A stretch of DNA of 17,233 nt from an uncultured Bacteroidota bacterium (lineage in GTDB: Bacteria > Bacteroidota > Bacteroidia > 2-12-FULL-35-15). Of this stretch, positions 1-6,721 are shown in pieces (positions within the stretch are counted from its first letter, which is position 1; every line of letters begins with the position of its first letter). The position numbers were made by a program, and so were the translations under genes. The notes beneath the pieces are model-generated. The model ran no database searches. It was not told the DNA's origin and saw nothing but the letters and a program-made list of their open reading frames with translations. The stretch spans positions 1 through 17,233 of the forward strand of contig CAIRRW010000456.1 of the NCBI GenBank assembly GCA_903881065.1, given 5' to 3'.

Positions 1-102
1 AATTTGCTTTCCAGGTTCCTGAGGAGACATCTTTTTATTATCCGCTTTTCCATTCTTTTTACCGGTAGTTTTTAATTTTTCTTGAGTAAAAGTTTTATCC
101 AT
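1..102 (-). CDS. N-terminus of unrecognised lysine-rich protein (partial)
   Basis: An ATG at 102 on the minus strand opens a frame of 34 codons that runs off the left edge of the window. The visible part is very polar, rich in Lys, Thr, Asn and Gln (it begins MDKTFTQEKLK), with no signal peptide or membrane segment, so the N-terminus is probably cytoplasmic. It starts 62 bp after the stop of the ECF sigma factor gene on the same strand, and I found no convincing promoter or terminator between them, so co-transcription is likely. Genes next to ECF sigma factors often encode their regulators, but nothing in these 34 residues shows an anti-sigma domain. Function unknown. Confidence 0.5.
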   Translation of the reverse strand, partial: MDKTFTQEKLKTTGKKNGKADNKKMSPQEPGKQI

Positions 103-164
103 TAATATAATTTTAAGTTATTATATATGAATAACGCACCTCTAAACTACTTATTGTGTTACCC

Positions 165-809
165 TTAAATTATTCCTTTTTTAATGAAAAAGCTTTCCTC
201 TAGGTGATTGTCCCTTCCGAAATCAATCTTTTGTTCTTTAATAATCTTATTCAGATTAATCAAAGCATAATGCATCCTGCCCAAAGCAGTATTAATGCTC
301 ATCTCTTTCCGTTCTGCAATTTCCCTGAAACTCATCCCAAAATAATGCCGAAGAATAATCACTTCGCGCTGTTCTTTATCAAGCCGTCTGATAAGCGTTC
401 TTAGTTTTTTTCTAAGCTGAATTTTAATAATATCATTCTCATGCGTCGGTTGAGGCAGCACCAATACATCAAATATCTCCACTTCTTTGCCATCCTCATT
501 TTTTAATGAACTAATTGTGATATTTTTTTTCTTGGCTCTGTACGTATCCATTATAAGGTGGTGAGCAATACAGAGAATCCATGGCAGGAGTTTCCCCTGC
601 TCATTATAACCGCCTTTTTTGAAAGTGGTTATCACTTTAAAAAATGTTTCCTGAAAAACATCTTCCGCTTTTTCCTTTTCCTTAACATAGGTGAGTATAT
701 ATTCAAACACCCTATGTTTATGACGTTCTACTATTTCTGCTAGAGCTGATTCATCACCCTTGATGTACTGACCAACGAGTTGTTGGTCGCTAATTAACTG
801 CTTACGCAT
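165..809 (-). CDS. ECF-type RNA polymerase sigma-70 factor
   Basis: A 214-residue sigma factor with the two-domain layout of the ECF group. Region 2 covers about residues 22-93, including the acidic KAEDVFQETFFKV stretch (47-59) that contacts core polymerase and the -10 element. Region 4 covers about 134-190, with a helix-turn-helix at roughly 159-186 (MSFREIAER, then SINTALGRM) for -35 recognition. The linker (94-133) is ordinary. I place the start at the ATG at 809. A GTG two codons upstream (815) is in frame, but ATG is likelier and gives an N-terminus (MRKQLISDQQLV) typical of Bacteroidota relatives as I recall them. The gene has its own promoter about 130 bp upstream and is followed by a short partial gene that may be its partner. 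It diverges from uvrA. The target regulon cannot be told from sequence, and no classical anti-sigma gene is visible. Confidence 0.93.
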   Translation of the reverse strand: MRKQLISDQQLVGQYIKGDESALAEIVERHKHRVFEYILTYVKEKEKAEDVFQETFFKVITTFKKGGYNEQGKLLPWILCIAHHLIMDTYRAKKKNITISSLKNEDGKEVEIFDVLVLPQPTHENDIIKIQLRKKLRTLIRRLDKEQREVIILRHYFGMSFREIAERKEMSINTALGRMHYALINLNKIIKEQKIDFGRDNHLEESFFIKKGII

Positions 810-938
810 AGGCACGGCTTTTTTATTAAAAATTAATTATAAAAAAGTAGCAGTTTAATCTATATTTATTCTCCTTTGGGCTTTATGATTTTCAGAACTA
901 ATTTTGAAAATCGATGTTATTAATTGTGAATTACAATG

Positions 939-970
939 CAAATCTAATAAAATATTTCAACAAATACCAA
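939..970 (-). promoter_or_regulatory. Bacteroidota-type promoter for the ECF sigma gene
   Basis: On the minus strand TAGATTTG (946-939) matches the Bacteroidota -7 consensus TAnnTTTG exactly. A TTG (970-968) lies 21 bp upstream, within the usual 17-23 bp range. Transcription would begin near 933, giving a leader of about 125 nt. That leader contains an inverted repeat (GATTTTC at 887-893 with GAAAATC at 906-912, 12-nt loop) of unknown meaning. Confidence 0.6.
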
Positions 971-996
971 CTTTATTAATAATTATGAAATATCAA

Positions 997-1030
997 TTGC
1001 AGCAATCTCGGCCTATTTTGATTAATTTCG
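997..1030 (+). promoter_or_regulatory. Possible promoter for uvrA
   Basis: TAATTTCG (1023-1030) differs from the TAnnTTTG -7 consensus at one position. A TTG (997-999) lies 23 bp upstream, at the edge of the allowed spacing. Position relative to the uvrA ATG (1050) is sensible and the predicted leader is short. The single mismatch and wide spacer make this a weak call. Confidence 0.4.
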
Positions 1031-1049
1031 CAGACTTTAAAAAAACTGA

Positions 1050-3938
1050 ATGGCAACGCCGAAACAAATAGAAGATTTAAGTTCCAAAGAATTCATCATA
1101 ATCAAAGGTGCGCGGGTACATAACCTTAAGAATATTGATGTTGCCATACCGCGTAATAAGCTGGTTGTAATTACCGGTTTGTCAGGTTCTGGCAAATCGT
1201 CTCTTGCCTTTGATACGCTGTATGCTGAAGGTCAAAGGCGTTATGTGGAGAGCCTTTCATCTTATGCCCGCCAGTTCCTCGGTAGAATTGATAAACCTGA
1301 AGTAGATTATATTAAAGGAATTTCGCCGGCAATAGCAATTGAGCAAAAGGTGAGTTCCCGCAATCCACGCTCTACTGTCGGTACTTCTACCGAGATATAT
1401 GACTATCTAAAATTATTATTTGCCCGAATAGGAAAAACATTTTCACCTGTTTCCGGGAATCAGGTAAAGCGTGATACAGTGGCTGATGTAGCTGAATACA
1501 TTAACTCACTTAAACCTGAAACGAAGATTTTAATTCTTTCGCCGCTAAAACCTCATAAGGATAAGCCGCTTAAAAAACAGTTGGAGCTATTGTCTCAACA
1601 GGGATTTACACGTATTCAGCACAACGGCGAAATAAAAAAGATAGAAGAGTTTATTGAAACTAAATTCTCTGAAAAGGAACAGCTGTATATTGTTATTGAC
1701 CGTTTAACGGTGCGTCCCGACGATGAAGATAATGAAAATCGTATTTCTGATTCTGTACAAACTGCCTTTTATGAAGGAGATGGAGAATGCGTTGTTGAGG
1801 TGATTGAAGCCGAAGGTCAGGAGACCAAAGTGCCAAAGGCAAAAAGCACGAAGAGTAATTCTAAAACTAAAACACAAAATTCAAAATCAAGAAGTTTCTC
1901 AAACCGTTTCGAACTGGACGGAATGACTTTTGAAGAACCGAGTACACATTTTTTTAGTTTTAACAACCCGATAGGAGCATGTAAAAACTGTGAAGGTTTC
2001 GGAAGTGTTATCGGTATTGATCCCGACTTGGTAATTCCAAATAAAAATCTTTCTGTTTTTGAAGAAGCAATTGTTTGTTGGAAAGGCGAGAAGATGAGCG
2101 AATGGAAAAATGTGCTGATAAATAATTCCCATAAGTTCGACTTCCCTATTCACCGTCCATATTATGATTTAACTGACAAAGAGAAAAAATTACTATGGGC
2201 AGGAAATAAATATTTCGCAGGCTTAAATGAGTTTTTTAAGCATTTGGAAAAGGAAGCATATAAAATTCAATATCGAGTAATGTTATCGCGTTATCGTGGC
2301 AAAACAGTGTGTCCGGAATGTAATGGAACTCGTTTGCGAAAAGATGCAACGTATGTAAAAGTAGCGGAGATGTCAATCAATGATATTGTGTTGATGCCTG
2401 TTTCCGACTCATTGGTATTCTTTAGAAAGGTTAAATTGTCTAAATATGAAGTGGAGGTTTCCAAGCGAATCCTTATTGAAATTACCAATAGATTGCAATT
2501 TCTGAATGACGTAGGTTTGGGTTATCTTACATTGAATCGTTTGTCAAATACCTTGTCAGGAGGGGAGTCGCAACGGATTAATTTGGCTACATCGCTCGGC
2601 AGCAGCCTTGTTGGTTCCATGTATATTTTGGATGAGCCAAGTATTGGTTTGCATTCACGCGATACTTCGAGATTGATAAAAGTGTTGTTTTCATTACGGG
2701 ATATAGGTAACACTGTTATTGTAGTAGAACATGATGAAGAAATTATGCGTGCCGCCGACCAGCTTATTGATATTGGTCCATTGGCTGGCACACATGGAGG
2801 AGAGCTCGTTTTTCAGGGCGATCATAAAGACTTGAAAACAGAAACAAGAAGTTTAACGGCGTTGTATCTAAACGGACGAGAAAAGATTGAAGTCCCTACT
2901 CAACGCAGGATTTGGAATCATTATATCGAACTGAATGGTGTTCGCGAGAATAATCTGAAGAACATAAATGTAAAATTTCCTCTTAATACAATCACTGTGG
3001 TTACAGGTGTTTCTGGAAGCGGAAAAACTTCATTAGTGAAAAGAGTTTTGTATCCCGCGTTGAAGAAGATACACGGAGGTTTTGGTGAGCAGACTGGAAG
3101 TTTTGATAAGTTGTCAGGTGATTACAACAGTATTTCGGCTGTTGAAATGATTGACCAGAATCCTATTGGAAAATCAACTCGCTCCAATCCTGTAACGTAT
3201 GTGAAAGCATACGATGAAATTCGTACACTGTTTGCTGATCAGCAATTAGCCAAGAATAGAGGATATAAACCTTCACATTTTTCTTTTAATGTGGATGGCG
3301 GACGTTGCGAAGTATGCGAGGGGGAAGGTGAAGTGCAGATAGAGATGCAGTTTATGGCTGATATACATTTAGTATGTGAAGCATGTAACGGCAAACGTTT
3401 CAAGCAGGATATACTGGAAATTACTTATCAGGATAAAAACATTGCTGATATTTTAAATATGACCGTGGATGATGCCATTGCCTTTTTTGAGCAGCCGGCT
3501 CACCCTACCAATACCGAGAAAAAATTAGTTCAGAAATTAAAACCATTATCCGATGTTGGCTTAGGATATGTTCACTTGGGGCAACCATCAAGTACGCTGA
3601 GTGGTGGCGAAGCTCAAAGAATTAAGCTTGCTTCTTTCTTGGGTATTGGGCAGAACAGCGTAACACCAACCTTATTTATTTTTGATGAGCCTACAACAGG
3701 GCTGCATTTTCATGATATTTCTAAATTACTGTATGCTTTCAACGCCTTGGTAAAACAGGGGCATTCGCTTATTGTGATTGAACATAATGCGGAAATAATT
3801 AAATGTGCCGATTGGATTATAGACCTTGGACCTGAAGGTGGAACTAAAGGTGGAAATGTTGTATTTGAAGGGATTCCTGAAGAGTTAATCAACTGCAAGG
3901 AATCCTATACAGGGCAATATTTGAAAGGTAAGCTATAG
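1050..3938 (+). CDS. uvrA: Excinuclease ABC subunit A (UvrA)
   Basis: UvrA is the damage-sensing dimeric ATPase of nucleotide excision repair. It loads UvrB at lesions in the cytoplasm. The 962-residue protein has both ABC modules: Walker A GLSGSGKS (43-50) and GVSGSGKT (653-660), signatures LSGGESQ (502-508) and LSGGEAQ (850-856), and the second Walker B FIFDEP (876-881). The C-terminal zinc module is complete (C753/C756 and C776/C779). The first zinc module is not: only C311/C314 remain, and where E. coli UvrA has its first CxxC there is FELDG (287-291), just after a Lys/Ser/Thr-rich linker (about 259-283). I recall this arrangement from other Bacteroidota UvrA proteins, so it is probably lineage-specific rather than a defect. 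The gene appears to stand alone; its 3' end faces a convergent gene 29 bp away. Confidence 0.97.
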   Translation: MATPKQIEDLSSKEFIIIKGARVHNLKNIDVAIPRNKLVVITGLSGSGKSSLAFDTLYAEGQRRYVESLSSYARQFLGRIDKPEVDYIKGISPAIAIEQKVSSRNPRSTVGTSTEIYDYLKLLFARIGKTFSPVSGNQVKRDTVADVAEYINSLKPETKILILSPLKPHKDKPLKKQLELLSQQGFTRIQHNGEIKKIEEFIETKFSEKEQLYIVIDRLTVRPDDEDNENRISDSVQTAFYEGDGECVVEVIEAEGQETKVPKAKSTKSNSKTKTQNSKSRSFSNRFELDGMTFEEPSTHFFSFNNPIGACKNCEGFGSVIGIDPDLVIPNKNLSVFEEAIVCWKGEKMSEWKNVLINNSHKFDFPIHRPYYDLTDKEKKLLWAGNKYFAGLNEFFKHLEKEAYKIQYRVMLSRYRGKTVCPECNGTRLRKDATYVKVAEMSINDIVLMPVSDSLVFFRKVKLSKYEVEVSKRILIEITNRLQFLNDVGLGYLTLNRLSNTLSGGESQRINLATSLGSSLVGSMYILDEPSIGLHSRDTSRLIKVLFSLRDIGNTVIVVEHDEEIMRAADQLIDIGPLAGTHGGELVFQGDHKDLKTETRSLTALYLNGREKIEVPTQRRIWNHYIELNGVRENNLKNINVKFPLNTITVVTGVSGSGKTSLVKRVLYPALKKIHGGFGEQTGSFDKLSGDYNSISAVEMIDQNPIGKSTRSNPVTYVKAYDEIRTLFADQQLAKNRGYKPSHFSFNVDGGRCEVCEGEGEVQIEMQFMADIHLVCEACNGKRFKQDILEITYQDKNIADILNMTVDDAIAFFEQPAHPTNTEKKLVQKLKPLSDVGLGYVHLGQPSSTLSGGEAQRIKLASFLGIGQNSVTPTLFIFDEPTTGLHFHDISKLLYAFNALVKQGHSLIVIEHNAEIIKCADWIIDLGPEGGTKGGNVVFEGIPEELINCKESYTGQYLKGKL

Positions 3939-3956
3939 TAAATCTTGCTTAAAAAA

Positions 3957-3976
3957 GAAAAGAAACTTTATTTCTT
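3957..3976. terminator. Weak bidirectional terminator candidate
   Basis: Between the convergent 3' ends of uvrA and the small secreted protein gene, AAGAAA (3960-3965) and TTTCTT (3971-3976) can form a six-pair hairpin with a five-base loop. It is flanked by A-rich and T-rich sequence on the two sides. The stem contains only two G-C pairs in total and overlaps the end of the minus-strand gene, so its strength is doubtful. Confidence 0.25.
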
Positions 3977-4534
3977 CTTCGGTGACTTTGAATCCGGTAC
4001 TGATGGCGGTTCAGCAATATCACCAATATTTTTCTTAAGCCTTACGGTGTATTTTTCATCACTCTCAAATTTCTTTTTATTAGGTTTATAACTAATCAAA
4101 GCTATAGGAAAATCAACATAATAATCATCAGCCCCAGCTTTTAATTTAAATAGCTCTGCTTCAAATTCAAAAACTGTTTTAGGATTATCATCACTGATTT
4201 CAAAGTTTTTAGGTACAACAGTTGAAATTCCAACTGTACGAGAAACATAACCTTCCTTTGAAATTTGAACGGTATAATATGAATTCCCTAGCAGGTCGAA
4301 TGAGAAACGGTGATCATGCTTTGGAACGGAAGAAACTTCTTCACATTCTAATTCTTCATTTTCTTTAAATAGTTTAACCGTAACACCATCTACAGGAAGT
4401 CCATTATCCGTAGCTAGGCCAACCACATGCATACATTCTATAGTATCCATTGATGGAACATATTGTCCGAAAGAAGATAAATTGAATACGAAAGAAAGGA
4501 TGACAAAAGAGAAAAAACAGATGTTTCGTTTCAT
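3968..4534 (-). CDS. Secreted protein with prealbumin-like fold domain, function unknown
   Basis: A 188-residue protein I do not recognise by name. It opens with a clear Sec signal peptide: KR, a hydrophobic stretch to about residue 21, then SSFGQ with probable cleavage before Q24. No lipobox Cys follows, so it is likely periplasmic or secreted. Residues about 36-110 (VVGLATDNGLPVDGVTVKLF, later YYTVQISKEGYVSRTV) resemble the carboxypeptidase-regulatory-like or prealbumin-like beta-sandwich common in Bacteroidota exported proteins. A second conserved-looking stretch, YYVDFPIALISY, lies near 137-149. The C-terminus is Lys-, Pro- and Ser-rich and ends in KKK. It is convergent with uvrA and has no same-strand partner, so context gives no job. 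No catalytic residues are evident; a structural or binding role is a guess. Confidence 0.75.
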   Translation of the reverse strand: MKRNICFFSFVILSFVFNLSSFGQYVPSMDTIECMHVVGLATDNGLPVDGVTVKLFKENEELECEEVSSVPKHDHRFSFDLLGNSYYTVQISKEGYVSRTVGISTVVPKNFEISDDNPKTVFEFEAELFKLKAGADDYYVDFPIALISYKPNKKKFESDEKYTVRLKKNIGDIAEPPSVPDSKSPKKK

Positions 4535-4688
4535 TTTTAGATGTTATTAGTTTGTCATATAATGTTAATTATTGGCAATGATAAGGAATATTTTGAAGAC
4601 AAGCAATTTATAGGAAATATTCTTTGGACATGTAACTCTATATTTATTATACAATTTGATAAGAACTTAAAAATAAAACAGCTTTTAA

Positions 4689-4719
4689 TTGATTTTGCCT
4701 TATAAATATATTACTTTTG
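4689..4719 (+). promoter_or_regulatory. Bacteroidota-type promoter for queA
   Basis: TACTTTTG (4712-4719) matches TAnnTTTG exactly. TTG (4689-4691) lies 20 bp upstream, the optimal spacing. Transcription would start near 4726 and leave a leader of about 100 nt before the queA ATG. The rest of the 4535-4824 gap holds only AT-rich DNA and a loose 8-bp inverted repeat (4586-4593 with 4615-4622). I found no clear promoter for the minus-strand gene at 4534. Confidence 0.65.
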
Positions 4720-4740
4720 CAACCTCAAAAAATTAAATAG

Positions 4741-4806
4741 TAAATCCCGTAAGATTTATGCAATCAGTCTAGCCCATTCGGAGCCACTAATTTCAGACTT
4801 TCTTAC
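4741..4806 (+). other. Potentially structured queA leader
   Basis: The leader has two mutually exclusive pairings. TAAATC (4741-4746) can pair with GATTTA (4753-4758). Alternatively GTAAG (4749-4753), mostly in the loop of that hairpin, can pair with CTTAC (4802-4806), enclosing a stem of AGTCT (4766-4770) with AGACT (4795-4799). A four-codon ATG-to-TAG frame (4758-4772) sits between. It does not match the preQ1 riboswitch consensus I know. The stems are only 5-6 bp, so this may be chance. Confidence 0.25.
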
Positions 4807-4824
4807 ACTAAACAAAAACAATAA

Positions 4825-5874
4825 ATGAAGTTATCCCAGTTCAAGTTCAACTTACCAAAAGAATTAATTGCGGAACACCCAGCTAAAACACGTGAAGGTG
4901 CCCGATTAATGGTGATTAATCGTAAAACAGGAAAAATAGAACATAAACATTTTAAAGATGTTTTGAGCTATTTCGGCGATGGTGATTGTATGATACTAAA
5001 CGACACCAAAGTGTTTCCTGCCCGTATGTATGGAAATAAAGAGAAAACAGGTGCAAAAATTGAAGTGTTTCTTTTAAGAGAATTAAACGCGGAAAGCCGC
5101 TTATGGGATGTATTGGTTGACCCGGCACGTAAAATACGTATTGGTAACAAACTTTACTTTGGTGATGACGATACCTTGGTAGCTGAAGTAATTGATAATA
5201 CTACATCTCGTGGGCGTACATTACGTTTTCTATTTGATGGTTCGTATGAAGATTTTCGTAAAACATTAGAGGAAATGGGAGAAACTCCACTTCCTAAGTA
5301 TATTAAACGCTCACCTACAGAAGAGGATAAAGAGCGTTATCAAACCGTATTTGCTAAAAATGAAGGCGCTGTGGCAGCTCCAACTGCAGGTTTGCACTTC
5401 AGTCGTGAACTTTTGAAACGTTTGGAGATTAAAGGGGTTAACTTTGCAAATGTTACTTTACATGTAGGGTTGGGTACCTTCAGAACTGTGGAAGTTGAAG
5501 ACCTAACAAAACATAAAATGGATTCGGAGCAATTAATTATCAGCGAACAAAATTGCGAAATAGTAAATAAAGCTCGCAGAGAAAAGAAGAAAATATGTTG
5601 TGTTGGTACAACCACAATGAGAGCGATTGAGACATCAGTAAGTACTGATGGTTTCTTGAAACCGTTTGAAGGGTGGACTAATAAGTTCATCTTCCCACCT
5701 TATGATTTTAGTGTTGCAAATTGCATGATTACTAATTTTCACATGCCGGAATCAACTCTTTTAATGATGGTTTACGCTTTCGGAGGGTATGACTTAATGG
5801 CTAAAGCATATAAGGAAGCTATAAAGGAGAAATATCGCTTTTATACTTATGGCGATGCAATGTTGATATTATAA
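4825..5874 (+). CDS. queA: S-adenosylmethionine:tRNA ribosyltransferase-isomerase (QueA)
   Basis: QueA moves the ribosyl group of SAM onto preQ1 at position 34 of tRNAs with GUN anticodons, giving epoxyqueuosine, the penultimate step of queuosine synthesis. At 349 residues it has normal family length and the expected landmarks: an N-terminal FNLPKELIAEHPAKTREGARL, LNDTKVFPARMYG near residue 57, GAVAAPTAGLHFSRELL near 183, HVGLGTFRTVEVEDLTKHKMDSEQ near 213, GTTTMRAIETS near 261 and TNFHMPESTLLMMVYAFGG near 303. The ATG at 4825 begins MKLSQFKFNLP, the standard QueA opening. A strong promoter lies about 105 bp upstream and a strong terminator begins 30 bp after the stop, so it can form a single-gene transcript. 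No other queuosine gene is in the window. Confidence 0.97.
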   Translation: MKLSQFKFNLPKELIAEHPAKTREGARLMVINRKTGKIEHKHFKDVLSYFGDGDCMILNDTKVFPARMYGNKEKTGAKIEVFLLRELNAESRLWDVLVDPARKIRIGNKLYFGDDDTLVAEVIDNTTSRGRTLRFLFDGSYEDFRKTLEEMGETPLPKYIKRSPTEEDKERYQTVFAKNEGAVAAPTAGLHFSRELLKRLEIKGVNFANVTLHVGLGTFRTVEVEDLTKHKMDSEQLIISEQNCEIVNKARREKKKICCVGTTTMRAIETSVSTDGFLKPFEGWTNKFIFPPYDFSVANCMITNFHMPESTLLMMVYAFGGYDLMAKAYKEAIKEKYRFYTYGDAMLIL

Positions 5875-5904
5875 TTATTGTTTTACTCAAATAAGTAAAC
5901 TTTA

Positions 5905-5951
5905 CGAATTTGCGAGTCTTTATTATAAGATTCGTAAATTCGTTTTTTTTT
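5905..5951 (+). terminator. Strong intrinsic terminator after queA
   Basis: CGAATTTGCGAGTCTT (5905-5920) pairs along all 16 positions with 5927-5942, using two G-U wobbles and a six-base TATTAT loop. Nine T residues follow at once (5943-5951). This is a textbook Rho-independent terminator. A smaller hairpin (TTTACT 5882-5887 with AGTAAA 5894-5899) precedes it. Its T-tract ends only 28 nt before the ispD start codon. Confidence 0.9.
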
Positions 5952-5979
5952 GTAATCATCTTCAATAGAAATAGATAAT

Positions 5980-6651
5980 TTGAAAAAGTACGTTATTATA
6001 GTTGCAGGAGGAAGCGGAACAAGAATGAATAATGTAATTCCGAAACAATTCATTCTGTTGAAAGATAAGCCAATTCTTATGCATACTATTGAAAAATTTT
6101 TTTCATCAATTCCCGAAATAAATATTATTGTAGTATTAAATAGCCAACTAAATGGTGATTGGAAGAGATTATGTACACAGCATAATTTTATAATTCCTCA
6201 TTTGTTAGTGGGTGGAGGTGAAACACGATTCCATTCCGTTAAGAATGGTTTGAATTGTGTTCCCGAGAATGCTGTTGTTGGAGTTCATGATGCAGCACGT
6301 CCATTAGTGAATCATCAAACAATAGTCACTTTATTTAAAGATGCTGAGGAAAATGGAAATGCAACTCCATATATCCATTTGAATGAATCAATACGCGAAT
6401 TGGAAGGGGTATTAAATAAGGCTGTTGATAGAAATAAATATGTGATTATTCAAACTCCACAATGTTTTCAGTCTAGTATCATAAAAATAGCATTTGAGCA
6501 ACAATATGATCAATCATTTACTGATGACGCAAGTGTATTAGAAGCAACTGGAGTAAAAATAAATTTGGTTGAAGGTAATAGAGAAAATGTAAAAATAACT
6601 ACACCACAGGATTTGATTGTTGCAGAGGGGTTAATGAATTCTATGTCATAA
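5980..6651 (+). CDS. ispD: 2-C-methyl-D-erythritol 4-phosphate cytidylyltransferase (IspD)
   Basis: IspD couples CTP with methylerythritol phosphate in the cytoplasmic MEP (non-mevalonate) isoprenoid pathway, which supplies undecaprenyl and menaquinone side chains. The 223-residue protein has all family motifs: nucleotide-binding AGGSGTRM (9-16) with R15, PKQF (21-24) with K22, VHDAARP (102-108) with D104 and R107, QTPQCF (158-163), TDDASV (181-186) and ENVKITTPQDL (202-212) with K205. These match E. coli R20, K27, D106, R109 and K213. The start is a TTG, supported because the N-terminal strand MKKYVIIVAGG would otherwise be lost and no ATG lies before residue 16. There is no Shine-Dalgarno site. 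The queA terminator sits immediately upstream, and I see no complete promoter between it and the start. Confidence 0.96.
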   Translation: MKKYVIIVAGGSGTRMNNVIPKQFILLKDKPILMHTIEKFFSSIPEINIIVVLNSQLNGDWKRLCTQHNFIIPHLLVGGGETRFHSVKNGLNCVPENAVVGVHDAARPLVNHQTIVTLFKDAEENGNATPYIHLNESIRELEGVLNKAVDRNKYVIIQTPQCFQSSIIKIAFEQQYDQSFTDDASVLEATGVKINLVEGNRENVKITTPQDLIVAEGLMNSMS

Positions 6652-6721
6652 ATTAAAATTCTATACTTGTTTTATCACGCAATTATATTACTTATTAAGC
6701 GCATTAGAGCAAAAAATATTT

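Noticed and set aside
5633..5650. Near-perfect palindrome (CATCAGTA, AG, TACTGATG) inside queA
   Set aside because: It lies in conserved coding sequence (TSVSTDG), has no companion site, and is short enough to be chance.
5949..5982. TTTG at the end of the queA terminator plus TAATTTG at the ispD start, as an ispD promoter
   Set aside because: The -7 match is one base short and would place the transcription start downstream of the UUG start codon.
6652..6721. Possible terminator between convergent ispD and sucB
   Set aside because: Only an A/T palindrome (AAAAATATTTTT) is present, with no GC-containing stem, so neither gene gets a supported terminator here.
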